Below are positions 7,212 through 14,972 of a stretch of 16,390 bases of DNA, piece after piece. Origin of the DNA: JAGQSZ01 sp049672765 (GTDB lineage: Bacteria; Actinomycetota; Acidimicrobiia; Acidimicrobiales; Microtrichaceae); the NCBI GenBank assembly GCA_049672765.1, contig JBATWQ010000151.1, positions 1 to 16,390 on the forward strand. Direction: 5' to 3'. Both the position numbers and the translations under genes were made by a program. The notes beneath the pieces are model-generated. The model was not told the origin of the DNA, made no database searches, and saw only the letters and a program-made list of their open reading frames with translations. Position 1 is the first letter of the stretch. Each line of letters opens with the position of its first letter.

Positions 7212-7217
7212 TACGAT
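7212..7217 (+). promoter_or_regulatory. -10 box of the DUF2342 gene, leaderless type
   Basis: TACGAT fits the actinobacterial TAnnnT -10 pattern and ends six bases before the chosen GTG start at 7224. This spacing predicts an mRNA whose first base is at or beside the start codon. No good -35 box is seen at 16-18 bases. Confidence 0.45.
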
Positions 7218-7223
7218 GGCGGT

Positions 7224-8543
7224 GTGAGCACTTCTGGTCCGTTCGGATCCGACCCGTCCGACAACGAAGAACCATTCGAGGCGATGAACTACTTCCTCCA
7301 GGACCTTTCCCGAATGTTTTCTGGAAACCCCGGGGGGAGCTGGGACAGCGCCTATCAGCTGTCGGCCGCTATTGCCACCGAAGGTCGCCCCGAACCCAAC
7401 GTCGACCCCAGCGAACGTCTCGCCGTCGAACAGTTGGCACGGGTCGCCGAACTGCAGGTCAGCGAGATCACCGGGCGACCCATTGAGTCGCCGATCCGTC
7501 TCGAGGCTCTCAACCGGACCCAATGGGCCCGACGCTTCCTCGATGACGAGCGCCCGCTGCTGGAAGGTCTCTCAGGTTCGATCGGGACCGCTCTGCAGGC
7601 CCAGTTGGGCGAACTCGGGGACGAGGATCTCTCACTCGACCTCAACCAGTTCCAGGTACCGGGGATGCCGCCCGACGCTCTGATGCAGCAGATGATGCGG
7701 ATGCTCGGTCCGATGCTGTTGGGAATGATGGCTGGTAGTACGGCTGGTCATCTTGCCACGCGGGCGTTCGGGCATTTTGAGCTTCCGCTGCCCCGTCCCG
7801 TTGAGAAGTCAGTGACGATCGTCCTGCACAACATCGACGAGTTCGCCGAATCGTGGAGCCTTCCGACCGAGGGCATCCGCCTGTGGGTCTGCATCTCAGA
7901 CGTTGCCCACAAACAGATTCTTGAGACTCCCCACGTTCGGGCTGCCCTCGACTCGCTGCTCAACGACTACGTGTCGTCGTTCTCCGATGACCCCGAAGAG
8001 ATTGAACGACGCCTCAGGGACCTCGGCTATGACGACGAGGTCATCGGCCCTGAGCCCGAATTCGAGGCGCTACAGAGGCTGGCTTCCAACCCGGACATTC
8101 TTCTCGGTGCGATGCAGTCCGATCACCAGCGCGTCCTGATGGGCCAGATCGAAGCAATGGTCGCGACGATCGAGGGATACGTCGACTGGGTCCTCGACTC
8201 GATTGGTGCTCGCCTGATCCCTGATTTCGACCGTATAGCCGAAGCGCTCCGGCGGCGGCGTGTCGAGGCCGCTCCTTCCAACAGGTTCGTTGAGCGGCTG
8301 TTCGGGCTCGAGCTTTCCCAGGCGACCTTCGATCGAGGGTCGGACTTCGTTTCCGGCGTCGTCCAACGAGCCGGGACCGACGCGCTGGCCCTCATCTGGC
8401 AGGACGAGGAGCACCTTCCGACACCGGCCGAGTTGACCGCCCCGGGCCTGTGGCTCGCCCGCCTCGGGGTCGCTTCGGAGGAACTCGAATTCGACGATCT
8501 GACGGACTTCGAGGTTCCGGACTTCCCGGACCTCGACAGCTGA
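7224..8543 (+). CDS. DUF2342 (zincin-like type 2) family protein, probably not catalytic
   Basis: This encodes a 439-residue soluble protein of the actinobacterial DUF2342/Zincin_2 family, often labelled putative hydrolase or zinc-dependent metalloprotease. Landmarks are a Met-rich middle helix region (MQQMMRMLGPMLLGMMAG, about 154-171), the WVCISDVAHKQIL segment (221-233) where the protease HExxH would lie, EGYVDWVLD (317-325), and the C-terminal RRRRVEAAPSNRFVERLFGLEL and LPTPAEL segments. HExxH is replaced by SDVAH (225-229): the first zinc histidine is lost and the glutamate is aspartate, so protease activity is doubtful. The frame is open upstream to 7056. I chose GTG 7224 because the family N terminus (GPFG) begins here and a -10 box lies six bases before it. 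Its cellular role is unknown. Confidence 0.8.
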   Translation: MSTSGPFGSDPSDNEEPFEAMNYFLQDLSRMFSGNPGGSWDSAYQLSAAIATEGRPEPNVDPSERLAVEQLARVAELQVSEITGRPIESPIRLEALNRTQWARRFLDDERPLLEGLSGSIGTALQAQLGELGDEDLSLDLNQFQVPGMPPDALMQQMMRMLGPMLLGMMAGSTAGHLATRAFGHFELPLPRPVEKSVTIVLHNIDEFAESWSLPTEGIRLWVCISDVAHKQILETPHVRAALDSLLNDYVSSFSDDPEEIERRLRDLGYDDEVIGPEPEFEALQRLASNPDILLGAMQSDHQRVLMGQIEAMVATIEGYVDWVLDSIGARLIPDFDRIAEALRRRRVEAAPSNRFVERLFGLELSQATFDRGSDFVSGVVQRAGTDALALIWQDEEHLPTPAELTAPGLWLARLGVASEELEFDDLTDFEVPDFPDLDS

Positions 8544-8555
8544 TGGCTGACCACT

Positions 8556-8579
8556 GCAACTGATCCTGCGCAACTGATC
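8556..8579. repeat. Short direct repeat between convergent genes
   Basis: GCAACTGATC occurs twice with a 14-base period in the 48-base gap between the DUF2342 and MFS stops. A weak hairpin TGACCA/TGGTCA flanks it, but there is no T run, so I do not call a terminator here. Confidence 0.3.
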
Positions 8580-8591
8580 GCCGACAGCTGG

Positions 8592-10064
8592 TCAACGGCC
8601 GGGCGATCCGGCCCCCGGGCCACCGGGCTCCGTGTCCCCGGGCTCAGTTTCGGCGACGCCCGGGCCCGCCCCTTCAGGTCGGGTCCCGTCGGGCTGGCGC
8701 ATCTTCTTGACGGCGGACCTGACGCTTCCTCCAATTACCTTCGAGCTAGGAAGATGCGGCGGGCTCTCGCCACGATCAACCGCCCTAAGAGCGACCGTGT
8801 AGAAGGCTGTCGCCGAGGCCGCAACCGCCATGACCACAGCAGCTCCGAACGCGGTGGGGACCGTGACTACCACGGGCAGGGCCGCTCCGAACACCCAGAC
8901 GACCTGGAACCGGGACTCGAACCTCGCGAACGAACGTCCACGGTTTGCCGCAGGTGCATCACGCTGGACCACAGCGTCAAAGGCCTGCTTTCCCGCTGAC
9001 GACGCCACAGCGATCCCAAACGCCAGAGTCGACATGCCCAGCAACCCGCCGACAAGTAGGGCGACCAGCCCACTCGACGCCGCAATGACCATGGCGGCAA
9101 TCAGCAGATACTCCTCCCGGAAATGCCGCCTGACCATCGGCGCGACCGATGCCCCGACCAGACCGCCGATTCCTGTCAGTGCGATGACCACCCCGAAGTG
9201 CCAGACAGGCGGCGCTCCAGGAGCTGTGACCTTGTCCAGGTCCAGCTTCCCGGAGGGGTCGTGGAGCATGTGGCCCAGAGCGACGCCCGCGCCGGGCCTG
9301 GTGTCATCGCCCCTCAGCGCGAAAGCCAGCAGAAATGTAATGAACCCGACGATCCAACGGAGGCTCCCCATTGCGGTCGCTGCCGACAGGACCCCGGCGC
9401 TACGCAACTCGGCCCGCTCGGTGTCGTCCTCGGCATCGGCCGCAACAACGGTGACCGGGACCCGGAGTGACGCGATGCTCGCTGCAGCAAAGACCAGCGC
9501 ACAGAAGAACGCCACCGCACCTGGACCTGCCAGCCAGAGGATCAGCGCACCGGGCGCGCCCGCCGCAAACGCAGCCAGCCCGCCCAGCACCTGGAGCTTG
9601 GAGTTGGCCTCCACCAGGCCTTCGTCACTGCTGACAACCGTGGGTATGACCGCCGCCTTGGCGACTGCATAGGACTTCGACAGGACCAGCAGCAGAAACG
9701 CCTCTGGGAACAACCAGAGGCTCTCGGAGGTGACGCTCGCTATCAGCAGGAGAGCCACCACCGCCCGACCGACTGTTGAGAGGACCAACATCAACCGGCG
9801 GCCCCCCTTCGCCTTGTCCATCGCCGGACCGATCAGCGGCCCGACCAGGGCGAAGGGCGCCATGGTGAAAACCAGATAAAGGGCAATACGCCAGCGTGCC
9901 CCGGAGGGGTCTATCGAGAAGAACAGCGATCCGGCCAGCACCAGGGCAACCAGCGCATCGCCGCCCAGGCTGAGTATGTGCGTCAGCGCCAGTCGCCCAA
10001 ATGGGGTGTCGACGTCGAATCCGACCTCAGGTCTGTGGGCTCGACGCCTCGGGTCAGGAATCAC
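8592..10064 (-). CDS. Major facilitator superfamily transporter
   Basis: This encodes a 490-residue membrane protein with about twelve hydrophobic segments. A motif-A-like loop GPLIGPAMDKAKGGRR (about 75-90) follows the second helix, which places it in the major facilitator superfamily. A polar loop around residues 210-225 (VVAADAEDDTERAEL) and another near the middle (GDDTRPGAGVALGHMLHDP) separate the two halves. The last 50 or so residues are a hydrophilic Gly/Pro/Glu-rich tail, likely disordered. Proton-driven efflux would be the common role, but the substrate cannot be read from the sequence. The start is GTG 10064, with an in-frame stop just upstream. It follows the response regulator by about 53 bases and may share its transcript or use the -10 box at 10073. 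Confidence 0.82.
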   Translation of the reverse strand: MIPDPRRRAHRPEVGFDVDTPFGRLALTHILSLGGDALVALVLAGSLFFSIDPSGARWRIALYLVFTMAPFALVGPLIGPAMDKAKGGRRLMLVLSTVGRAVVALLLIASVTSESLWLFPEAFLLLVLSKSYAVAKAAVIPTVVSSDEGLVEANSKLQVLGGLAAFAAGAPGALILWLAGPGAVAFFCALVFAAASIASLRVPVTVVAADAEDDTERAELRSAGVLSAATAMGSLRWIVGFITFLLAFALRGDDTRPGAGVALGHMLHDPSGKLDLDKVTAPGAPPVWHFGVVIALTGIGGLVGASVAPMVRRHFREEYLLIAAMVIAASSGLVALLVGGLLGMSTLAFGIAVASSAGKQAFDAVVQRDAPAANRGRSFARFESRFQVVWVFGAALPVVVTVPTAFGAAVVMAVAASATAFYTVALRAVDRGESPPHLPSSKVIGGSVRSAVKKMRQPDGTRPEGAGPGVAETEPGDTEPGGPGAGSPGR

Positions 10065-10072
10065 TGCTCACC

Positions 10073-10078
10073 ATCGTA
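10073..10078 (-). promoter_or_regulatory. Possible -10 box of the MFS gene
   Basis: On the minus strand TACGAT ends eight bases before the GTG start at 10064, the same TACGATGG sequence seen at 7212 and 7108. No good -35 box is visible. GGTGAG between the box and GTG could also serve as a weak ribosome site on a longer transcript. Confidence 0.35.
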
Positions 10079-10117
10079 GGAGCCCGGGAGCCGGCCGATT
10101 CACCGACCTCGAGCAAC

Positions 10118-10870
10118 TCAAGAAGTCGACGAGAGCCGGTAGCCGACGCCGCGAACAGTGACGATTCGGGTCGGATTGGAGGGATCGATCTCCACCTTGG
10201 AGCGGATCCGCTTGATATGCACGTCGAGGGTCTTGGTGTCCCCGACGTAATCGAGTCCCCAGATCCGATCTATCAACGTGTAGCGCTCGAGAACCCGATC
10301 CGCGTTCTCCATCAGAAGGGCGAGCAGTTCGAACTCGCGCAGGGGAAGGTTTACCGCCTCGCCCCGTACACGCACTTCGTGGCTGTCCAGATCCAACTCG
10401 ATGTCACCAGTTACAAGAACATCGTGGGAGTCGAAGGACGGTCTTTCGGATCCGTTCGAGTTGGAGCGTCGCCTCAGGACGGCCCGGATGCGGGCGACCA
10501 GTTCCCGCATCCTGTACGGCTTGGTGACGTAGTCATCCGCCCCGACCTCAAGTCCGACCACGGTGTAGATCTCGGTCGATCGTGCGGTGACCATGATTAT
10601 CGGGACGTCCGAAGACCGACGGATCTCGCGACAGACGTCGATCCCCGAAACAAGCGGCAACATCACGTCAAGCAGAATCAGATCAGGTCGGGTTCTCTCG
10701 AACTGCTCCAGGGCCTCAGCGCCGTCGCGCGCGACCTCGACGACGAAGCCCTCGCGTCCCAGGCCGACACTCAGAGCGTCCAAAAAGGATTCCTCGTCAT
10801 CCACAACCAGAACCTTCACAGGCGACGAGCCCGACGAGGGCGCGCCGGTGACGTCAGCCGCCTCAGACAC
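10118..10870 (-). CDS. OmpR-family response regulator, PhoB/RegX3-like
   Basis: This encodes a 250-residue two-component regulator. Residues 18-133 form the receiver domain, with the acidic pair Asp24-Asp25, phosphoacceptor Asp68 in LILLDVMLP, Thr95 and Lys117 in TKPYR. Residues about 150-250 form the winged-helix DNA-binding domain (NLPLREFELLALL, RIWGLDYVGDTKTLDVHIKRIRSKVE, VRGVGYRL). The 17 residues before the receiver are polar. GTG 10870 is chosen because GGAG lies seven bases upstream and the codon is one base after the kinase stop (TGA-A-GTG); GTG 10819 would start right at the receiver. Its position after pst, phoU and a kinase makes phosphate-starvation control the likely job (phoB, phoP or regX3 by naming custom). 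Confidence 0.92.
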   Translation of the reverse strand: MSEAADVTGAPSSGSSPVKVLVVDDEESFLDALSVGLGREGFVVEVARDGAEALEQFERTRPDLILLDVMLPLVSGIDVCREIRRSSDVPIIMVTARSTEIYTVVGLEVGADDYVTKPYRMRELVARIRAVLRRRSNSNGSERPSFDSHDVLVTGDIELDLDSHEVRVRGEAVNLPLREFELLALLMENADRVLERYTLIDRIWGLDYVGDTKTLDVHIKRIRSKVEIDPSNPTRIVTVRGVGYRLSSTS

Positions 10871-10871
10871 T

Positions 10872-12152
10872 TCAGGTCTCCGACTGGGGTGTCGTCGAAC
10901 TTCTCGACGACCACGGAGCACCGTCGTCAGAATCCTCGGCCTCGATCCGGCCGGCACCCTTGAGGTACTTGGGTCGTGGAACGAACGACAGCGAGAACGT
11001 GGTTCCAACGCCCTCGATGGAATCGACGGCCACCTCTCCCCCGTGGTTGTTGGCCACGTGGCGAACGATCGCAAGGCCCAGACCGGTGCCACCCGTTCCA
11101 CGGGAGCGCGCCTTGTCGACCCGGTAGAAGCGTTCGAACACCCGGTCGAGGTCGCGGCGTGGAATACCCACACCCTTGTCGACCACCGAGATTTGAACCC
11201 TACCGTCGCCGGAATCCGGGGTTGCAGTGACCGTCACGGACGATCCCGACGGCGAGTACTTAACGGCGTTGTCGAGCAGGTTGTAGACGGCCGAAACCAG
11301 TTGGATCCGGTCACCGATTATCGGACTGTGATCGGGGACCTCGGCCATAACGGTGATGTCCGCCTGGTCCGCAGCCGCAGAAATCCTCTCGACCGCCTCG
11401 TTGACGATCGCTGACAGGCTGACCTCTGCAAAATCCGTCTCATCCTTGAACTCGATCCTTGTCAGTTCAAGTAGGTCATCGATGGTGTGGCTTGCGCGCT
11501 CGGCTTCGCCGACCATCCTTCCCGCCAGTCTGGTGACCACCTCCGGATCGGCTTCGTCGCGGATCATGTCGGCGAGCAACCCGATGGCTCCGACCGGGGA
11601 CTTCAGTTCGTGACTTATGTTCGCCACGAAGTCGCGGCGCACCGTTTCTGTGCGACGGTTGAGCGTCACGTCCTCGACGATCGCCAGGGCCCCGGTTCCA
11701 CCTGACCCACTGAATGGTCGGGCGACGATCACGAATGACCGGGCCGGCGGACCGAACAGGTCGATTTCTCGGCTGACGGACCGTCCGTTGAGTGCTTCCG
11801 CCAACAGCTCGTCAACTGCTGCTTCGACGAGAACCCGGCTGTGCCGAGACTCCTTCAGTGCGTTGCCGGCGGCATTGCGGAAGTCATCGGTTCCGCCCTC
11901 GTTGCGGACGATGATCGCCTGGTCGATGTGGTCCACGGCATCGCTCAGTCGCGCAAGGAGACGGGTGTCCTCCGGCGAGGCTTCCGGCTCGGCCAACTCA
12001 CCGAGGGACGGGTCCTCAACGGGCGCGGCCGAGACGCCCGCTCCGCCGATCGAATAGCCGATGTACGCGCCGACCCCGACGAGCACCAGACCCAAAAGGA
12101 CGAGCGCAGCGGGTGACATGGTCAGAGCGGCTAGTGCCATCGCGAAATTCAC
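10872..12152 (-). CDS. Membrane sensor histidine kinase, PhoR/SenX3-like
   Basis: This encodes a 426-residue kinase partner of the next gene. There is one clear membrane helix (about 14-37), no sizeable extracytoplasmic domain, and then a cytoplasmic PAS-like region (about 65-165). The HisKA domain has the H-box FVANISHELKSPVGAI with phosphoacceptor His181. The ATPase domain has N-box NLLDNAVKYSP (291-301), G1 DKGVGIP (325-331), F-box FERFYRVD (339-346) and G2 GTGGTGLGL (352-360). It ends in a charged and then Ser/Thr-rich tail. The start is GTG, overlapping the phoU stop as GTGA, with AAAGAGA upstream. Lacking an external sensor, it most likely reads Pst activity through PhoU, as in the PhoR model. 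Confidence 0.92.
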   Translation of the reverse strand: MNFAMALAALTMSPAALVLLGLVLVGVGAYIGYSIGGAGVSAAPVEDPSLGELAEPEASPEDTRLLARLSDAVDHIDQAIIVRNEGGTDDFRNAAGNALKESRHSRVLVEAAVDELLAEALNGRSVSREIDLFGPPARSFVIVARPFSGSGGTGALAIVEDVTLNRRTETVRRDFVANISHELKSPVGAIGLLADMIRDEADPEVVTRLAGRMVGEAERASHTIDDLLELTRIEFKDETDFAEVSLSAIVNEAVERISAAADQADITVMAEVPDHSPIIGDRIQLVSAVYNLLDNAVKYSPSGSSVTVTATPDSGDGRVQISVVDKGVGIPRRDLDRVFERFYRVDKARSRGTGGTGLGLAIVRHVANNHGGEVAVDSIEGVGTTFSLSFVPRPKYLKGAGRIEAEDSDDGAPWSSRSSTTPQSET

Positions 12153-13033
12153 GTCTCTTTGTGTGGTTCGGTCGGGTCCTGCGTGTCGGGAGTCTGTTTG
12201 TTCGAGCCAGTGGCGGAACCTGTATCCGGATCGGGGCGGCCACGGTCAGGACCGGATAGGTCCAGCATCTCCTCCAGACTGATCTCCTCGAGCTGTTGAT
12301 GTTCTCGCGCTTCCGACTCCTTCAACCGGTACCGGGCGGAGCCGCTCTTCTCGGGCAACCAGCCGGTGACCATGTAGTTGACCCGTTCGCCGATGTTCAC
12401 GGCATGGTCGCCGATGCGTTCGTAGTAGCGCCCGATCATCGCCATCTGCACGGCACCCTGCAGGTTCAGGTCGGTCTCTGAATGCGAGCGGAGAATTGCC
12501 TGCATATACGAGACCTGGAGTTCGTCCAGGCGGTCATCGATGTCGTCGAGCGCTGTCGCCAATGATGTGTTGGAATCGACGTAGGCGTCGATCGCTGAAC
12601 GGATGAGGAACGTGGCTTCGACACCCATCTGCTCGATGAGTCCACGAATCTGGGGTCCGAATTCGATGTCGTAGATCCGCCGGGACGCCTTGCAGACGTT
12701 GACAACCAGATCGGCCGAGCGCTCGAGCTCACTGATCAGACGGATCGTTGCGAGCACAAACCTCAGCTCGCCCGCGATAGGCGACTGGAGCGCCAAGATC
12801 AGGTAGCAGCGTTCCTCGAGTCCCAGGCAGAAGTCATCGATCAGGTCATCGCCGTCGATGACCACCTGAGCGGCATGCAGGTCCCGGTCGAGGAGTGCCG
12901 CTGTTCCACGACCGATTGTCTCTGCAACCATCGCGCCGAGTCGGATCAGGTCTGAGCGAAGATCCTCGAGTTCCCCGTGGTACTCGATCCTGGTTTCGTT
13001 CATCCGAGGTTCATCGGGTCCGCCCGTGTTCAT
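12149..13033 (-). CDS. phoU: Phosphate transport regulator PhoU
   Basis: This encodes a 294-residue cytoplasmic PhoU protein, the negative modulator that connects the Pst importer to the kinase. The two PhoU three-helix repeats are visible, each with its metal-binding helix: ELERSADLVVNV (102-113) and YYERIGDHAVNI (203-214). The core is of normal size, but a tail of about 60 residues follows, first charged (LKESEAREHQQLEEISLEEM) and then Asp/Pro/Thr-rich and probably disordered; this is longer than in most PhoU proteins. ATG 13033 overlaps the pstB stop (ATGA). ATG 13003, ten codons later (MNETRIEYHGELEDL), fits the family start equally well; neither has a strong ribosome site. The stop overlaps the kinase start. 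Confidence 0.92.
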   Translation of the reverse strand: MNTGGPDEPRMNETRIEYHGELEDLRSDLIRLGAMVAETIGRGTAALLDRDLHAAQVVIDGDDLIDDFCLGLEERCYLILALQSPIAGELRFVLATIRLISELERSADLVVNVCKASRRIYDIEFGPQIRGLIEQMGVEATFLIRSAIDAYVDSNTSLATALDDIDDRLDELQVSYMQAILRSHSETDLNLQGAVQMAMIGRYYERIGDHAVNIGERVNYMVTGWLPEKSGSARYRLKESEAREHQQLEEISLEEMLDLSGPDRGRPDPDTGSATGSNKQTPDTQDPTEPHKET

Positions 13034-13929
13034 CCGAAACGTCCCGTGATGTAGTTCTCGGTCCGACTGTCCGAAGGCACCGAGAAGATCTTGTCCGTCC
13101 TGTCGAACTCGACCAGGACGCCGGTCCTGATGTCGCTCTCTGGGTTGATCTCGGTCGAAAAGAACGCAGTTGCGTCGCTCACGCGCGCGGCCTGTTGCAT
13201 GTTGTGGGTGACGATGACGATCGTGAACTCTGTCTTGAGCTCACGCATCAGGTCCTCGATCCGTGCAGTGGCGATCGGATCGAGCGCCGAACAGGGCTCG
13301 TCCATGAGGATCACTTCCGGATCGACCGCTACGGCGCGGGCAATGCAGAGCCTTTGCTGCTGACCACCGGACATGCCCATGGCCGACGACTTGAGGCGGT
13401 CCTTCACCTCGTCCCACAGGGCGGCCTGGCGGAGTGAACGTTCGACGATGTCGTCCAGGTCGCTCTTCTTCTTGATGCCCCCGATGCGTGGCCCGTAGGC
13501 GATGTTGTCGTAGATCGACTTGGGGAACGGGTTCGGCTTCTGGAACACCATTCCGATCCGACGGCGCACCTCGACGGCATTGACCTTCTCGTCGTAGAGG
13601 TTCACCCCGTGGTAGTTGAGCTTTCCTTCGACCCTGGCGATCTCGACCAGGTCGTTCATTCGGTTGAAGCAACGCAGCACGGTGCTCTTTCCGCAACCGG
13701 ACGGACCGATAAACGAGGTGATCTCATGCTGACGGACAGCCATGTCCACGTCACGAACGGCACGGTACGAGCCGTAGTAGACGCTCAGATCCTGAACATC
13801 GAAGACGACGGGCTGCTCGGCTACCTCTTCTTCGTCAGATACTTCGACCAACTCGCTCCGGAGAGAGATCCTCGTGTCGATCCCCTCCTGGGGATCGGCC
13901 TTGACCCTCCACGTTGTGTCTGGCGACAT
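13030..13929 (-). CDS. pstB: Phosphate ABC transporter ATPase PstB
   Basis: This encodes a 299-residue cytoplasmic ATPase of the high-affinity phosphate importer. Counting from ATG 13929, Walker A GPSGCGKST is at 75-83, the Q-loop with the PstB-specific FQKPNPFPKSIYDN at 129-142, signature MSGGQQQR at 186-193, Walker B VILMDEP at 206-212 and H-loop His242 in THNMQQAARVSD. The C terminus ENYITGRFG is typical. About 40 acidic residues precede the first strand, an extension over standard PstB. ATG 13929 is preferred for its AGGAGAG ribosome site seven bases upstream; ATG 13962, two bases after the pstA stop, would add 11 residues and has no such site. Confidence 0.93.
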   Translation of the reverse strand: MSPDTTWRVKADPQEGIDTRISLRSELVEVSDEEEVAEQPVVFDVQDLSVYYGSYRAVRDVDMAVRQHEITSFIGPSGCGKSTVLRCFNRMNDLVEIARVEGKLNYHGVNLYDEKVNAVEVRRRIGMVFQKPNPFPKSIYDNIAYGPRIGGIKKKSDLDDIVERSLRQAALWDEVKDRLKSSAMGMSGGQQQRLCIARAVAVDPEVILMDEPCSALDPIATARIEDLMRELKTEFTIVIVTHNMQQAARVSDATAFFSTEINPESDIRTGVLVEFDRTDKIFSVPSDSRTENYITGRFG

Positions 13930-13964
13930 TGACAGGCTCTCCTGTTGCTCGGACTCAGTCATGA

Positions 13965-14972
13965 TCAGCGGATCGCGAATCTCTTGGTAATTCCGCGTGC
14001 CGCAAGAGTTAGGACCAGAACGATGGCCACGAGCGTAACCGCAGCCCCCCAGGCGAGCTGTGTTGCTATCTCGCCACCGTTCTGAAGCTGTGAATAGATC
14101 TGGGCCGAAAGCGTCGTGTTCTGACCGAGCAGCGACCAGTTGGTGGTCGTGACGAAGCCGATCGTGAACATTACCGGTGCGGTCTCTCCGGCCGCGCGCG
14201 CCACGGCCAGGAGGCAGCCGGAAGTAATGCCTGCGATCGAGGCTGGGAGCACCACCTTCACCGTTGTCAACCATGTCCGGGTGCCGAGCGCCGCCGATGC
14301 CTCGCGCAGCGAGTTGGGGACCAGGCGCAACATTTCCTCGGTGGAGCGGACCACGATCGGAAGCATCAGGCAGGCGAGCGCTAGCGAAGCTGCGAAGGCC
14401 GACTTGCCTTCGGTCCCGAAGCGGACGACCCAGATCGAATAGATGAACACGCCCATGACGACCGAGGGGACCCCGACCATGACGTCGGTCATGAACCGTA
14501 TGAGACGGGCAAGTCTTCCGTTCTTGCCGTATTCGTTCAGGTAGACCGCGCCCATCACCCCGAGTGGTATGGCCAACAGCGATGCTCCCAGCACCGTCAG
14601 GAACGTACCGATGATGGCGGGTTGCATTCCCTTCACCGTCGATGCCGCGGCGCTGCCGGCTTCACACTCTGCCGGGTCTCCGAACCCGAGATCACAAAGT
14701 TCCCGGTTGCCCGCCAAGTCGGCGCGACCGACATCTCCGGGGATCGGTGAGGTCCACCATTCAGCGTTGGCCACCACTCCGATTCCCTTGGTCACGACGC
14801 TCGCACCCATGGCGAACAACGGGACCAGCGCGACCAGGAAGGCAGCGACCATCATCACCGAGGCGCCACTGTCGCGTAGACGACGACCTCTCGGCATGTT
14901 CGCGGTCGACAGCTGGAATCTGATCTCGTCGGTCCGGGCCGGTACACCCGAGGGTGTCGAATTGGTCCTCAT
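13965..14972 (-). CDS. pstA: Phosphate ABC transporter permease PstA
   Basis: This encodes a 335-residue channel subunit. A polar, arginine-containing N terminus precedes the first helix (about 38-60). A long outside loop (61-116) follows and carries Cys93 and Cys103. The permease core then begins (GTFLTVLGASLLAIPLGVMGAVYLNEY, from 122), with the ATPase-docking segment LREASAALGTRTWLTTVKVVLP and GETAPVMFTIGF, both typical of PstA. Compared with PstA of Escherichia coli the loop after helix 1 is longer. ATG overlaps the pstC stop by one base (TGATG). Confidence 0.92.
   Translation of the reverse strand: MRTNSTPSGVPARTDEIRFQLSTANMPRGRRLRDSGASVMMVAAFLVALVPLFAMGASVVTKGIGVVANAEWWTSPIPGDVGRADLAGNRELCDLGFGDPAECEAGSAAASTVKGMQPAIIGTFLTVLGASLLAIPLGVMGAVYLNEYGKNGRLARLIRFMTDVMVGVPSVVMGVFIYSIWVVRFGTEGKSAFAASLALACLMLPIVVRSTEEMLRLVPNSLREASAALGTRTWLTTVKVVLPASIAGITSGCLLAVARAAGETAPVMFTIGFVTTTNWSLLGQNTTLSAQIYSQLQNGGEIATQLAWGAAVTLVAIVLVLTLAARGITKRFAIR

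Noticed and set aside
6798..7523. Long minus-strand frame over the mreB upstream region and the DUF2342 gene
   Set aside because: It is a shadow of the DUF2342 frame and the small membrane gene, with no domain and no family-like sequence.
8544..8591. Terminator between the DUF2342 and MFS genes
   Set aside because: Only a 6-bp imperfect hairpin and a 10-base direct repeat are present, with no T run on either strand.
10871..11173. N-terminal extension of the response regulator
   Set aside because: It overlaps the kinase C-terminal half in another frame; GTG 10870 with GGAG is enough and leads into a normal receiver domain.
13963..14274. N-terminal extension of pstB into pstA
   Set aside because: It lies inside the pstA coding region and reads as low-complexity, basic sequence unlike PstB.
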